Source: Mycobacterium sp. D16Q14
GTDB taxonomy: Bacteria > Actinomycetota > Actinomycetes > Mycobacteriales > Mycobacteriaceae
Reading direction: 5' to 3'
Assembly (NCBI GenBank): GCA_002013415.1
Contig: MAEX01000030.1
Location: forward strand, 1 to 41,267
Length of the DNA stretch: 41,267 nt
Positions 32,781 to 41,267 of this stretch are shown piece by piece (the first letter of the stretch is position 1; every line of letters begins with the position of its first letter). The notes under the pieces are model-generated. The model saw only the letters and a list, made by a program, of their open reading frames with translations. It ran no database searches and was not told the origin of the DNA. A program made the position numbers and the translations under genes.

Positions 32781-33623
32781 TCACTGGTCAGGCAGCGTGA
32801 CGAAATCGATCAGTTCCTCGACACGGCCGATCAGGGCGGGCTCCAGGTCTGTCCAGGTGCGCACCTTGCCGCGGATCCGGCGCCAGGCCTCGGCAATCTC
32901 GGTCTGACTGCCATGCGGCCAGCCCAGTGCCTGGCAGATGCCGTGCTTCCATTCGATGTCCCGCGGCACGGTGGGCCAGGAATGCAGTCCGATCCGCTCG
33001 GGCTTGACCGCCTGCCAGATGTCGACGAACGGATGCCCCACCACGAGGGTGTGCTCGCCGTAGGGGCCCTTCTGCACCGTTTCGGCAATGCGTGATTCCT
33101 TCGACCCCTTCACCAGGTGGTCAACCAGCACCCCGAGCCGACGCCCCGGACCGGGCTGGAATTCCTTCACGATGGCCGCGAGGTCGTCCACCCCGCCCAG
33201 GTACTCGACGACCACACCTTCGACGCGCAGGTCGTGACCCCACACCTGCTCGACGAGCTCCGCGTCGTGACGGCCCTCGACGTAGATTCGGCTGGCCAAC
33301 GCCGTGCGTGCCTTAAGACCTTGTACCGCAACCGATCCTGATGCACTCCTGGACGGCTTGGTGGGTGTGTGCCGCAGCGGCTCCTTGAGGATCACCGGCT
33401 TGCCGTCGATGAGATATCCCGGCCCCACCGGGAATCCGCGGACGCGTCCGTGCCGGTCCTCCAGATCCATCCGGCCGTACTCGATCCGCACGACCGCACC
33501 CACGAAGCCCGTCTGGGCATCCTCGACCACCAGGCCCTTTATCGCCGCGACCTCGGTCGATTGAGGACGCCGCGGAGCATGCGGGTTGCTGGACAGGATG
33601 TCGGTGCCATAGCGATCAGCCAC
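32781..33623 (-). CDS. DUF3097 family protein
   Basis: A 280-residue actinobacterial DUF3097 protein. An N-terminal beta-rich part (about 25-75) is followed by a segment that resembles a TOPRIM fold by eye: RIYVEGRHDAELVEQVWG at about 113-130 and RRLGVLVDHLVKGSKE at about 163-178. That would suggest nucleic-acid cleavage or synthesis as in RNase M5, but this is my inference. GTG start with a leaderless-type -10 upstream. Function unknown. Confidence 0.88.
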   Translation of the reverse strand: MADRYGTDILSSNPHAPRRPQSTEVAAIKGLVVEDAQTGFVGAVVRIEYGRMDLEDRHGRVRGFPVGPGYLIDGKPVILKEPLRHTPTKPSRSASGSVAVQGLKARTALASRIYVEGRHDAELVEQVWGHDLRVEGVVVEYLGGVDDLAAIVKEFQPGPGRRLGVLVDHLVKGSKESRIAETVQKGPYGEHTLVVGHPFVDIWQAVKPERIGLHSWPTVPRDIEWKHGICQALGWPHGSQTEIAEAWRRIRGKVRTWTDLEPALIGRVEELIDFVTLPDQ

Positions 33624-33629
33624 CCGGCG

Positions 33630-33635
33630 ATGGTA
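33630..33635 (-). promoter_or_regulatory. Predicted -10 for a leaderless DUF3097 mRNA
   Basis: Read leftward, TACCAT fits TANNNT and ends 6 nt before the GTG at 33623. No Shine-Dalgarno sequence is present, which fits leaderless initiation. Confidence 0.5.
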
Positions 33636-33678
33636 GGAACGCGTCAGCGCCGCGTCCGGCTACGACGCGCCCCTGTGA

Positions 33679-35430
33679 CTAGACCGTGATCGGAACGGCG
33701 TGCGCGTGGCTGCGGGTGGCCACCACCGAATCGGCGAGTGCCCCCTGAACATAGAGGTCACGGGTGCGAGAACGCTGCACCTTTCCCGAGGAGGTTTTGG
33801 GCAGCTGACCCGGCTGCAACAACACGACATCGGCCAGCGCCAGCCGCGTGCGATCGGACACCGAACGCCTGATCTTCGTGACCTGCGCGGCATTGTCGTC
33901 GTCTTCGGCCTTACCGGACCGTTCGGCGGCGATCACCACCCGTTCGGTGACGTCTCCCGGGACGGAGAAGGCCACGACATTGCCCTTCCGAATTCCGGGC
34001 ACGTCCTCTACCGCCCATTCCACTTGTTGCGGGTCATAGTTGCGCCCGTTGACGACGAGGATGTCCTTCTTACGCCCGGTGACGTACAGGTTGCCGTCCA
34101 CGATGAACCCGCGATCGCCGGTGCTCAGCCACCCGTCGACACTGAAGGCATTGCGGGTTGCCTCCTCGTTCTCGAAGTATCCGGCCGCGACCGATGGTCC
34201 GTGAAACTGAACATCGCCGACACGTCCCTGCTCCAGCTCTCGCCCGGCGTCGTCGACGATCCGCACGCGGTGCCGGTCGTCGAGAACCTTCCCACAGCTG
34301 ACGAAGGTGAGGACGTCATCGCCCACGGCGGCGGGGACCACGAGACCCTCATTCCGGTACGCCGCACCGGAAATGGGCAGACGCTCGAAGCGGCTGGCAA
34401 GGCTGTCGAAGGTGATCGCGAGGGTGGCCTCGGCCATGCCGTAGGCAGGCATCACGGCCTCTTGTTTGAGTCCGTGCGGCGCATACGCCTCGATGAAGGC
34501 ATCTAGCACCTCGGCGTTGATCGGTTCGGCACCGCAACCGAAGACTCGCATGCTGGAAAAGTCCCACGCGGTCTCCCCCGTCGCGGGCGGCGCGGCCTTC
34601 TTGACCGTCAATGCGAACGCGAAATTCGGCGCGAAGGAGACGGTTCCGCGATGCCGGGACACCGTGTCAAGCCAGATGCCCGGGTCACGCAGGAAGGCCA
34701 GTGTGGGCAGATACGTTGCCTGGAGCCCGAACAGCACCACACTCAGGAAATGCCCGATCAGACCCATGTCGTGGTACAGCGGAAGCCAGCTCACCAGGCG
34801 TTCGGTGGGGTACTTCTGCGCCTCCAGGCAGCGCAGATTTGTCAGGAATGAGTGCGCGTTGGCCCACAGCGAGGCGTCGGTCACCCGGACGGCCTTCGGT
34901 TTTCCGGTGCTGCCACTGGTGAACTGCAGGAAGGTGACCTGATCGGTGGTGCGCGGGGCGGCGTCCACATAATCGCCTCCGGCGGTGATGGTCTCGGTGT
35001 GCACGACGGCTGCCACCTGGACACCGAATCTGGCCGACAGGTTCAGCACCTCGTCTACCCACCGAGGTGCGATGAGTCCGCGAGATCCGCTGGAGGACAG
35101 CACCGATTCGAGGAAGTCCAGGTACGCATCCTGCTTACCCAGGCTCGTCGGCGGGTACAACGGCACGGGTATAGCACCGAGCCACACGATCGCGAGGAAC
35201 CCGGTGACGAATTCACGGGTATCCGGCACTACCAGCGCCACCCGATCACCCGGCGCGATGCCATGTGCCGACAATGCACCGGCACCGCGAGCCACCTCAC
35301 CCAGCAGCTCCGCGAAGGGCACCAACACCTCGCTACGGTCGTGGCCGACGAATGTCAGCCCGCGGGTGGTCGACGCGGCATTGGCCTGAAGCGCCGTGAC
35401 CAGCGATCGCGGGTTATCGATATCGAACAT
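33679..35430 (-). CDS. Fatty acyl-AMP ligase (FAAL)
   Basis: A 583-residue adenylate-forming enzyme. The P-loop is TSGSTGKPK (171-179); YGMAEATLA and STGDRGFI are the adenylate motifs; GRKKDILVVNGRNYDPQQVE is the hinge and FAAL-type signature; the C-terminal catalytic Lys lies in TSSGKVQRS. FAALs activate fatty acids as acyl-AMP and pass them to an ACP, not CoA. I used the ATG at 35430, with GGAG 7 nt upstream; a GTG two codons earlier overlaps the PKS stop. It is third in the ACP-PKS-FAAL operon, so it should load the freestanding ACP or the PKS. Confidence 0.93.
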   Translation of the reverse strand: MFDIDNPRSLVTALQANAASTTRGLTFVGHDRSEVLVPFAELLGEVARGAGALSAHGIAPGDRVALVVPDTREFVTGFLAIVWLGAIPVPLYPPTSLGKQDAYLDFLESVLSSSGSRGLIAPRWVDEVLNLSARFGVQVAAVVHTETITAGGDYVDAAPRTTDQVTFLQFTSGSTGKPKAVRVTDASLWANAHSFLTNLRCLEAQKYPTERLVSWLPLYHDMGLIGHFLSVVLFGLQATYLPTLAFLRDPGIWLDTVSRHRGTVSFAPNFAFALTVKKAAPPATGETAWDFSSMRVFGCGAEPINAEVLDAFIEAYAPHGLKQEAVMPAYGMAEATLAITFDSLASRFERLPISGAAYRNEGLVVPAAVGDDVLTFVSCGKVLDDRHRVRIVDDAGRELEQGRVGDVQFHGPSVAAGYFENEEATRNAFSVDGWLSTGDRGFIVDGNLYVTGRKKDILVVNGRNYDPQQVEWAVEDVPGIRKGNVVAFSVPGDVTERVVIAAERSGKAEDDDNAAQVTKIRRSVSDRTRLALADVVLLQPGQLPKTSSGKVQRSRTRDLYVQGALADSVVATRSHAHAVPITV

Positions 35431-35432
35431 CG

Positions 35433-38400
35433 TCACGCTCCGTTCAGGTTCTGGGTTGCGGGGTTGACAAGGTTCGCAAGGATTTTCACGGTGCGGTCGA
35501 TCTGCTCGAAACTGTGGCTGGCCGTCACGAAGAAGCGCAGTCGCGTCTGATCGTTGGGTACGGCGGGGTACAGGATCGGATCGACGTTGATGCCGGATTC
35601 GCGCAGCTGCGCGGCCAGCAGCAGCGATCGACGCGAGTCACCGACCACGAACGGAATGATCGGTGTTCCATTGCTGTCGCCGAATGAGAGACCGGCGCCC
35701 GCGAACGCGGCACGCATGTAGTCGGCGTTGGCATGCAGTGCGGCAACACGTTCCGGTTCGGCCTGCAGAATCTCGATCGAGGCGAGCGAAGCGCCGGCCG
35801 AGGCCGGTGGCAGCCCGCAGCTGTAGATGAAGCCGGGCAGGCTGTATTTCAGGTACTCGATCAGCTCGCGGGATCCGCCGAGGTAGCCACCGCAGCTGGA
35901 CAGCGATTTCGACAGGGTGCCCATCCAGATGTCGACCTGAGAACGGTCCACGTCGAAGTGCTCGCCGATACCGCCGCCGCGCGCACCGAGAACCCCGATG
36001 GAGTGCGCCTCGTCGACCATGAGCAGGGCGTCATGCCGCTTGGCCACCTCGATGAACGCCGGCAGGTCGGCGATGTCGCCGTCCATGCTGTAGGCACCTT
36101 CGATCACCACCAGAGCCCGGCGGTATCGGTCGCGAACGGTGCCGAGTAGCTGGTCCAGATGTGCGGCGTCGTTGTGCTTGAACGGACGACGCGTCGCACC
36201 GGACAAGCGGCAGCCCTGCATGATGCTGTCGTGCGCCAGCGCGTCATGCAGCACGATGTCCTGCTCACCGAGAATGTGGCCGATGGCAGTGACATTCGTG
36301 GAATGGCCACCGACGAGGGTGAGCACATCTTCGACCTTCAGCAGCCGCGCGATGGCCGCCTCCAGTTCGCGGTGTACCGGCTTCTCCCCCGAAAGCAGCC
36401 GGCTTGCGGAAACCGATGTACCGTAACGGCTTAACGCCTCTTGGGCGCGGGCTGTGACCCGCTCGTCCCCCGAAAGTCCGAGATAGTTGTAGCTCGAGAA
36501 GTTGATCAGCACACGATCGCCCACGCGGGTGGTGTCGTTGACGACCTGCTGGTGCACCGTGAAGTACGGGTTCTCCGTACCCTCGCTGTCGAAGTCTTTC
36601 AGCCGCCTGTCCAGCGCCTGCCACTCCGGGAAATCCGTGATCGTGCGCTCGCGAATGACCCGCTCGACGAGGACCTCACCCGAAGGCTCGGGTTCCGCGA
36701 CCACAACCGCGGTCTCGCCCGCTGCCATCGTCACGACATCGCCCACTGTGAGTTCCTTGGTACTGAAGTCCTGTAGTGCCAAGTCGGGACTGCCCTTCTG
36801 CAGGGTCTTGAACAGCTCCGTGAGCATCAGCGAGTCAAAACCCAGATCACCGACGAGAAGGTGTCCGGCGGTGAGCGCCGCCGCGTCATATGATCCAATG
36901 CGCGCGATCTCATTGAGCGCATTGCAGTTTCGATTCACGGGCGTACGCTGCGGGTTAGTCACCGTGACAGGTTCCGCAGCGACGGGTATCGCGGGTACCG
37001 CCTGAGCAATCGGAGGCAGTTCGACGGCCCGGCTACCCAAGACCGTGGTGAGTAGCGCGGTCTGTTCACGCCACAGCGAGATGATGTCGTGCACGAGGGG
37101 TGATTCCTTCCCGATAGGCGCGGATTGTGTCCGCTTCGCCGGAGCGCTGTCCTGACGAATCGCCGCGAGGGTGCGCCGCGATTCACGTTTCTTCACCGGC
37201 CACAGTGACTTGGCGGGAACCGGCCGTGTGGTCAGCAGTGCGCCCGGGTGATCGGACGTGCCGTCCAAAGCGGTGGGCACGCCAACCGAACGCAATTGGG
37301 CCCGTACCCGATTGAGCAGGCGCGCGTGCTCGGCGGTGTCCACCGCCACCAGATGATCGGCGGGAGCGCCCACCGACCGCGCGAGGTTCAACAGGGCACG
37401 CCCCGCACCGATCTGAAGAAAGACGGTGTCCGTGCCCCCGAGGCCGCCGAGGGCGTCGGAGAAACGCACCGGTGCGAGCGCGTGCTCACGCCACCGCGCG
37501 CGAATCCCCTCCGCATCGGTGTACTCGGATGCCGAGATGCACGATATGAAGGCGATTTCCGGGTTCCGGATGGGTAATTCCCCAACCAGCCGGTCGATTT
37601 CACGGTTCGCCGGCTCCAGCAGCGGACTGTGGAAGGCATGCGAGACGTTCAGCACCTTGTGCGGAACATCGGCGCCGGTGAGTAGCGCACCAGCAGTGGC
37701 CAATCCGTCGGTGGTTCCGGCAAGGACGACCTGATCCGCGGCGTTGTGGTTGGCCACCCATACCGACGGGACGCCCTCGATGAGCGCGCGCAACGTGGCC
37801 TCGCCACTTCGGCACGCGATCATCCCCCCAGCAGGAATGTCGGCATGGGCAATCGCTTCTCCGCGCCGGGCGGCGAAACGCACCGTCTCCTCGTCGGAGA
37901 GCACTCCCGCGGTGGCGGCGGCGGCGAATTCCCCGACGCTGTGGCCCAGTACGACATCAGGATTGACACCGGCGCTGGCCAGATACTGCACGACGGCGAG
38001 CTGCGTGATCAGGAGTGCCGGCTGGCAGCGGTCGGTACTGGCGAGGGCCATCTCGGCGTCCGGCGTGTGCTCGGCCGGATACATCACGTCGAGCAGTCCG
38101 GGGCTGTCCGCAGCCGCGGCGAGACGTTCGACGGTCGCATTCACGCCGGGCACCGCGGTTTTCAACGACGCGAGCTCGTTGACGGTCTGCGCTCCCTGGC
38201 CGGCGAACAGGAAGCAGACCCGAGGGATCGAGGAGGCCGGCTTAACCGATCGATACCAGATGTCTTCGCCTATCCGCGTGGGAATCTCGCTGCCTGCCTT
38301 GAGCACCGCGAGCGCGGCGCGCAGGTGCTCGTGGAGCTCCAAGATGGAACCGGTGACGACTAGCAACTCCACCCCGCGGTCCTCGCGGCGTGTAAGCGTC

Positions 38401-39938
38401 CGAGCCACCTGTCCGAGGTCCAGGTCGGGTGTGGCGTCGATGTCGTCCAGCAGATACTGGCAGCGCACCTCGATGTCGCTGGCATTTTCACCGCGAATCG
38501 GTATCACCCAGGAGTCCCGGGATGTGCCTGCGCGCGCGACGTCACGCGGCTGCCCCGCTTCCAGGAGTACGTGCACATTGGTTCCGCCGAATCCGAACGC
38601 GCTGACCCCCGCCACGTGCGGCCGTAGCGGCACAGCGGGCAGCGTGGTCGCCGATTCGGCGATGCGCCAACCGCGTTCCTCCAGGTTCAGTGTTTCTCGT
38701 TTTTCACGAATGTTCGGCTGCGGCGGAATGATCCCGGTGCGCAACACCAGTGCCGTCTTAATCAGCCCGATCAGCCCCGCCGCGGACATGGCGTGCCCCA
38801 CATTGGCTTTCGCACTGCCGAGATACCGCGGCAGATCCCCGCGGTGTGTCAGGCAAGAACTCAACGACTCGACCTCCACCGCATCGCCAACCGGAGTGGC
38901 GGTGCCGTGCGCCTCGACGTAATCGATGTGACCGGGATCCAGCCCCGCGTCCGAAAGTGCGAACTCGATCGCGGCGCGCTGCCCCGCGGCCTGCGGCTCC
39001 ATCGGCCCGGCTCCAGCGCCGTCGTTGTTGCAGCCGACGCCACGCAGCCAGGCATGTACCTCGCCCCGCGCGGGCAGAGTGTCCTCGCGGGTCAACACGA
39101 TGACGCCCGCGCCCTCACCGAGTACGAATCCGTCAGCGCTCGCGTCGAAGGGGGCGCAGACACCGGACTTTGAGACGGCACCGATCTTCGAGAACATCAC
39201 CAGCGAATCGGGCACCAGATTCAGGTGTACTCCGGCAACAATCGCCACCTCGCATTGACGCGACCGCAGCGCGAGCACAGCGTTGTTCAGCGCGACCAGC
39301 GATGACGCGCAGGCGGCGTCGACGGCCATCGAGGGCCCGCGCAGATTGAACGCTCTGCTGATCATCGCGGCCGACATGTTGAGCAGCGAGCCCGGCATCG
39401 TGAACGGACGCACTACCGGAACATCGGCCGTCAGCGCCCGCGAGTCGATATCGGAGAGATTTGAGGAATCCCCGAATTCACCGGCGCCGAGCTGCACTCC
39501 GCGCAGGGGCGCACTCACCACCACCTCGCGGAAGTCGGATGTCGAGATACCGACGTACACGCCGACGCTGCGGCCCGCGAAGCTCTCCTGATCGAAGCCG
39601 GCATCCTCCAACGCCTCGCGCGTGGTGGTCAACAGGATCCGGTGCTGCGGATCCATGACTTCGGCCTGCCGCGGCGAAATCCCGAAGGTAAGCGGATCGA
39701 ACCGGTCGATACCGCTGACCGCGGCCATCACGTCGGTGTACGTGGTGTTGGGGCGCTTGCCCTCGGGATCGAAGAACGGCCCATGCTCCCAGCGCTCCCG
39801 CGGGATCTGTCCGACGGCGGTGTCGCCTCGCAGCAGCATATGCCAGAAGGATCGGACATCCCCGGCCCCCGGTACCTGGCATGCCATCCCCACGATGGCC
39901 AGCGGCTCCGACGGACCGTTCCCGCGGTGCGCGTCCAT
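35433..39938 (-). CDS. Type I PKS fused to an alpha-oxoamine synthase (KS-AT-ACP-AONS)
   Basis: A 1501-residue multidomain protein. KS (about 11-460) has Cys210, His344 and His382; AT (about 573-880) has GHSVGE Ser667 and His770; a low-complexity linker with a charged stretch follows; ACP has GDLGFDS Ser1036; and the C-terminal PLP domain (about 1125-1495) resembles 8-amino-7-oxononanoate synthase, with DEAHS (1309-1313) and PLP Lys1344 in TLSKSLSSCGGY. No ketoreductase, dehydratase or thioesterase is present. The expected chemistry is one malonyl extension of an acyl starter, then decarboxylative condensation with an amino acid and release as an alpha-amino ketone. The ATG shares one base with the ACP stop (TGATG). 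Whether Gly, Ala or Ser is used is unknown. Confidence 0.95.
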   Translation of the reverse strand: MDAHRGNGPSEPLAIVGMACQVPGAGDVRSFWHMLLRGDTAVGQIPRERWEHGPFFDPEGKRPNTTYTDVMAAVSGIDRFDPLTFGISPRQAEVMDPQHRILLTTTREALEDAGFDQESFAGRSVGVYVGISTSDFREVVVSAPLRGVQLGAGEFGDSSNLSDIDSRALTADVPVVRPFTMPGSLLNMSAAMISRAFNLRGPSMAVDAACASSLVALNNAVLALRSRQCEVAIVAGVHLNLVPDSLVMFSKIGAVSKSGVCAPFDASADGFVLGEGAGVIVLTREDTLPARGEVHAWLRGVGCNNDGAGAGPMEPQAAGQRAAIEFALSDAGLDPGHIDYVEAHGTATPVGDAVEVESLSSCLTHRGDLPRYLGSAKANVGHAMSAAGLIGLIKTALVLRTGIIPPQPNIREKRETLNLEERGWRIAESATTLPAVPLRPHVAGVSAFGFGGTNVHVLLEAGQPRDVARAGTSRDSWVIPIRGENASDIEVRCQYLLDDIDATPDLDLGQVARTLTRREDRGVELLVVTGSILELHEHLRAALAVLKAGSEIPTRIGEDIWYRSVKPASSIPRVCFLFAGQGAQTVNELASLKTAVPGVNATVERLAAAADSPGLLDVMYPAEHTPDAEMALASTDRCQPALLITQLAVVQYLASAGVNPDVVLGHSVGEFAAAATAGVLSDEETVRFAARRGEAIAHADIPAGGMIACRSGEATLRALIEGVPSVWVANHNAADQVVLAGTTDGLATAGALLTGADVPHKVLNVSHAFHSPLLEPANREIDRLVGELPIRNPEIAFISCISASEYTDAEGIRARWREHALAPVRFSDALGGLGGTDTVFLQIGAGRALLNLARSVGAPADHLVAVDTAEHARLLNRVRAQLRSVGVPTALDGTSDHPGALLTTRPVPAKSLWPVKKRESRRTLAAIRQDSAPAKRTQSAPIGKESPLVHDIISLWREQTALLTTVLGSRAVELPPIAQAVPAIPVAAEPVTVTNPQRTPVNRNCNALNEIARIGSYDAAALTAGHLLVGDLGFDSLMLTELFKTLQKGSPDLALQDFSTKELTVGDVVTMAAGETAVVVAEPEPSGEVLVERVIRERTITDFPEWQALDRRLKDFDSEGTENPYFTVHQQVVNDTTRVGDRVLINFSSYNYLGLSGDERVTARAQEALSRYGTSVSASRLLSGEKPVHRELEAAIARLLKVEDVLTLVGGHSTNVTAIGHILGEQDIVLHDALAHDSIMQGCRLSGATRRPFKHNDAAHLDQLLGTVRDRYRRALVVIEGAYSMDGDIADLPAFIEVAKRHDALLMVDEAHSIGVLGARGGGIGEHFDVDRSQVDIWMGTLSKSLSSCGGYLGGSRELIEYLKYSLPGFIYSCGLPPASAGASLASIEILQAEPERVAALHANADYMRAAFAGAGLSFGDSNGTPIIPFVVGDSRRSLLLAAQLRESGINVDPILYPAVPNDQTRLRFFVTASHSFEQIDRTVKILANLVNPATQNLNGA

Positions 39939-40207
39939 CAGCCGGCGAGCTCAGCGGCCAGATGTGCACGTACGACGGCGGCCAGATCGGCGATCGTGTT
40001 CACCCTGACCAGCTCACGTGGAGGCAACCGGACTCCGGTGACCTCTTCGATATGCGTCAGGAATTCGAGGGTCTGCACCGAGTTGTAACCCAGATCCGCG
40101 ATCTCCAATTCGGGGGTGAGCTCGGGAAGCGCCTCGGTGGCCACCGACTCGATGGCCTCAACGACGAGGTCAAGCTCCTCGGAGAACACAATGTTGTTCG
40201 ATGTCAC
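39938..40207 (-). CDS. Freestanding acyl carrier protein for the FAAL/PKS system
   Basis: An 89-residue ACP with the phosphopantetheine site ADLGYNSVQTLEFL (Ser at about residue 43); Asn replaces the usual Asp before the serine. It is first in the operon, its GTG start following GAGGTGACTG, and probably accepts the fatty acyl group from the FAAL and delivers it to the KS domain. The PKS start overlaps its stop by one base. Confidence 0.92.
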   Translation of the reverse strand: MTSNNIVFSEELDLVVEAIESVATEALPELTPELEIADLGYNSVQTLEFLTHIEEVTGVRLPPRELVRVNTIADLAAVVRAHLAAELAG

Positions 40208-40462
40208 CAGTCACCTCAAATATCTACGCGCGGATGATGTTTCGCAGCGATTGACAACGCTGTCATGGCGAACAGCGTCGAGGCTATGGAGATAAGTGGT
40301 GCGCTAAAACCCTGCACGTCCTGATGTGTCAAGTCAACGGCACGACCGGCCTTGTATGTCAGGTTGGATGACGTACAGATGTGATACTCGACACTTCCGG
40401 GGATGTATCACCCGTTCCGGTCGGCTGAAAGATATTCGCGCACAGCCTGTTCGAGCTTTGAC
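40208..40462 (-). promoter_or_regulatory. Promoter region of the ACP-PKS-FAAL operon
   Basis: A 255-bp gap, the longest in the window. It contains TGACA-N4-TGTCA (40252-40265), about 45 bp before the ACP start, and a larger imperfect palindrome at 40353-40377. No open reading frame, tRNA or convincing -10/-35 pair was found. The phosphotransferase-like gene ends at its right edge, so readthrough into the operon is possible. Confidence 0.5.
40353..40377. promoter_or_regulatory. Imperfect palindrome upstream of the ACP gene
   Basis: TGTATGTCA (40353-40361) and TGACGTACA (40369-40377) pair at eight of nine positions across a 7-bp spacer, about 145 bp before the ACP start. It has the dimensions of a TetR/GntR-type operator, but no regulator gene is adjacent within the window. 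Confidence 0.4.
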
Positions 40463-41267
40463 TCAGTCCGCGGTGAAAGTATCGCCGCGCAGTGCCGCGA
40501 TGATGTCCGCCGCATGGGCGGCCACGTCGACGTCACCCACACGCTCAGCGGCCGCGTGTAGCGCCATCCAGCGCCCCAGAAGTGCGGGGTGGCTCGGCGC
40601 GGGGTTCCCCAGGGCCACCGTGTCGCCGTCGAGGTCGATGGTGAAGTACTCGTGGGTGGCGAGCCACAACCACATCAGTCTTGCATCCAGGATGCGTCGC
40701 GCGAGTGTCTCGTCGTCCGCGAGCGCCGGTGCGATCGACACAACATCGGAACGCCACGCTTCGGTCATCGCATCATCGAGCTCGGCGACCTCCTCGCGTT
40801 CGGTGGCGCCGAGGAACTCCGGGTAGACGGTGAGTGCGTGCGCGATGTCCAGCACGATGTCCCGGAATCCGCCCCATTCGTAATCGAGGATGCGGACGCC
40901 GTGCTCGGTGACAAGGATGTTGTCGGGGGCAACCTCGGAAGGGCTAAAGGCTCGAACGCCACCCTTCTCGAAGAGTTCAGCTGTTTGCTGTAGGTGTGTA
41001 ATCAGCATCGGCGGCACCTCGAGGGAGTACTCACTCCTCAGGATCTGCTGCAGCGGGGCGATGATGTCCGCTCCACCGAGGCGCTGCTGTGATGGGTCGA
41101 CATCGGCCTTCTTCACATCAATGCGCCGGAGCAGTGCAGCAAAGTCTCCTTCGCGCCCCACCGTGGCGACATGCATCCGCCCCAGGGCTTGCGCCCACGC
41201 CATCAACGCGTGGTTTATCGCAGCACGATTGCGCTCTGCGAGCAGTTCAGACATGGTCGGCGCGGAG
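40463..41267 (-). CDS. Phosphotransferase-fold protein (APH/choline-kinase-like), 5' end outside window
   Basis: At least 263 residues. The visible part is the C-lobe: an AWAQALGRMHVATV helix, a catalytic-loop region FSPSEVAPDNILV and the Mg-binding motif ILDYEWGG followed by DIVLDIAHALT. The usual HGD of the catalytic loop is replaced by PSE, so the catalytic His and Asp are absent while the downstream Asn and DYE are kept. The N-lobe that normally binds ATP is missing; the frame stays open past the ATG at 41254 to the window edge, so the gene probably starts beyond it. It may be a pseudokinase. Its role beside the PKS operon is unknown. Confidence 0.75.
   Translation of the reverse strand, partial: SAPTMSELLAERNRAAINHALMAWAQALGRMHVATVGREGDFAALLRRIDVKKADVDPSQQRLGGADIIAPLQQILRSEYSLEVPPMLITHLQQTAELFEKGGVRAFSPSEVAPDNILVTEHGVRILDYEWGGFRDIVLDIAHALTVYPEFLGATEREEVAELDDAMTEAWRSDVVSIAPALADDETLARRILDARLMWLWLATHEYFTIDLDGDTVALGNPAPSHPALLGRWMALHAAAERVGDVDVAAHAADIIAALRGDTFTAD

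Noticed and set aside
35433..39938. Possible ketoreductase or dehydratase domain in the AT-ACP linker of the PKS
   Set aside because: The linker (about 880-1020) is Pro/Ala/Arg-rich without a Rossmann or hot-dog motif and is too short for either domain.
40382..40410. TGATAC ... GTATCA inverted repeat
   Set aside because: Six-base arms with a 17-bp spacer and no second copy; likely chance.
1..41267. CRISPR arrays, tRNA/rRNA genes, insertion sequences, integrases
   Set aside because: No regularly spaced repeats, cloverleaf sequences, transposase or integrase proteins were recognised by eye.

Overview
The window looks like the chromosome of a rapidly growing mycobacterium, most likely the Mycobacteroides abscessus/chelonae group. 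That is an inference from gene order and protein resemblance; no search was run. DNA is GC-rich with many GTG/TTG starts. The block nusB-efp-pepQ-(membrane protein)-aroQ-aroB-aroK-aroC ... A24 peptidase ... aroE-mltG-ruvX-alaS ... rarA reproduces the order I recall from M. tuberculosis Rv2533c to Rv2559c. That conserved backbone (about 16.1-33.6 kb) is flanked and interrupted by accessory DNA.

Region 1 (1-12.5 kb) is a compact aromatic (type II) polyketide cluster built like the actinorhodin core. A leftward operon runs KS-alpha, chain-length factor (CLF), ACP, di-domain aromatase/cyclase, metallo-beta-lactamase-fold protein (ActIV-like position), FAD monooxygenase, alpha/beta hydrolase and lipocalin-like protein, nearly all with stop/start overlaps. 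An ActIII-like ketoreductase converges on it. A second leftward operon holds an NTF2-nitroreductase fusion, a malonyl transacylase and a MarR regulator. A SARP activator and a further SDR lie on the other side. Catalytic residues fall at or one residue from the actinorhodin numbering, and the CLF gatekeepers are act-like (F110/T113/F117), so an octaketide (C16) backbone is predicted. Two almost identical SARP-type boxes (TTGAG repeats 11 bp apart) precede KS-alpha and the SDR, with a weaker one before the fusion gene. A perfect palindrome overlaps the predicted KS-alpha -10.

Region 2 (12.5-16.1 kb): two tandem leftward proteins sharing a paralogous domain (one with an N-terminal DUF4259-like segment), an F420-dependent nitroreductase-family protein and an ABC1/UbiB-type kinase.

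Region 3 (16.1-33.6 kb): shikimate pathway and translation/DNA housekeeping genes, interrupted between aroC and aroE by a trans-aconitate-methyltransferase-like gene, a TetR regulator and an AurF-type diiron oxygenase. The oxygenase promoter carries two identical-architecture palindromes (TGGGA-N7-TCCCA).

Region 4 (33.7-40.2 kb): a three-gene operon of freestanding ACP, a KS-AT-ACP-aminotransferase-type (8-amino-7-oxononanoate synthase-like) megasynthase and a fatty acyl-AMP ligase. Together these could activate a fatty acid, extend it once and release it by decarboxylative condensation with an amino acid, giving a lipid amino-ketone. The window ends inside a phosphotransferase-fold gene whose catalytic loop is degenerate.

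No tRNA, rRNA, CRISPR or insertion sequence was recognised. No stretch longer than about 300 bases lacks a gene; the longest gap is 40208-40462.
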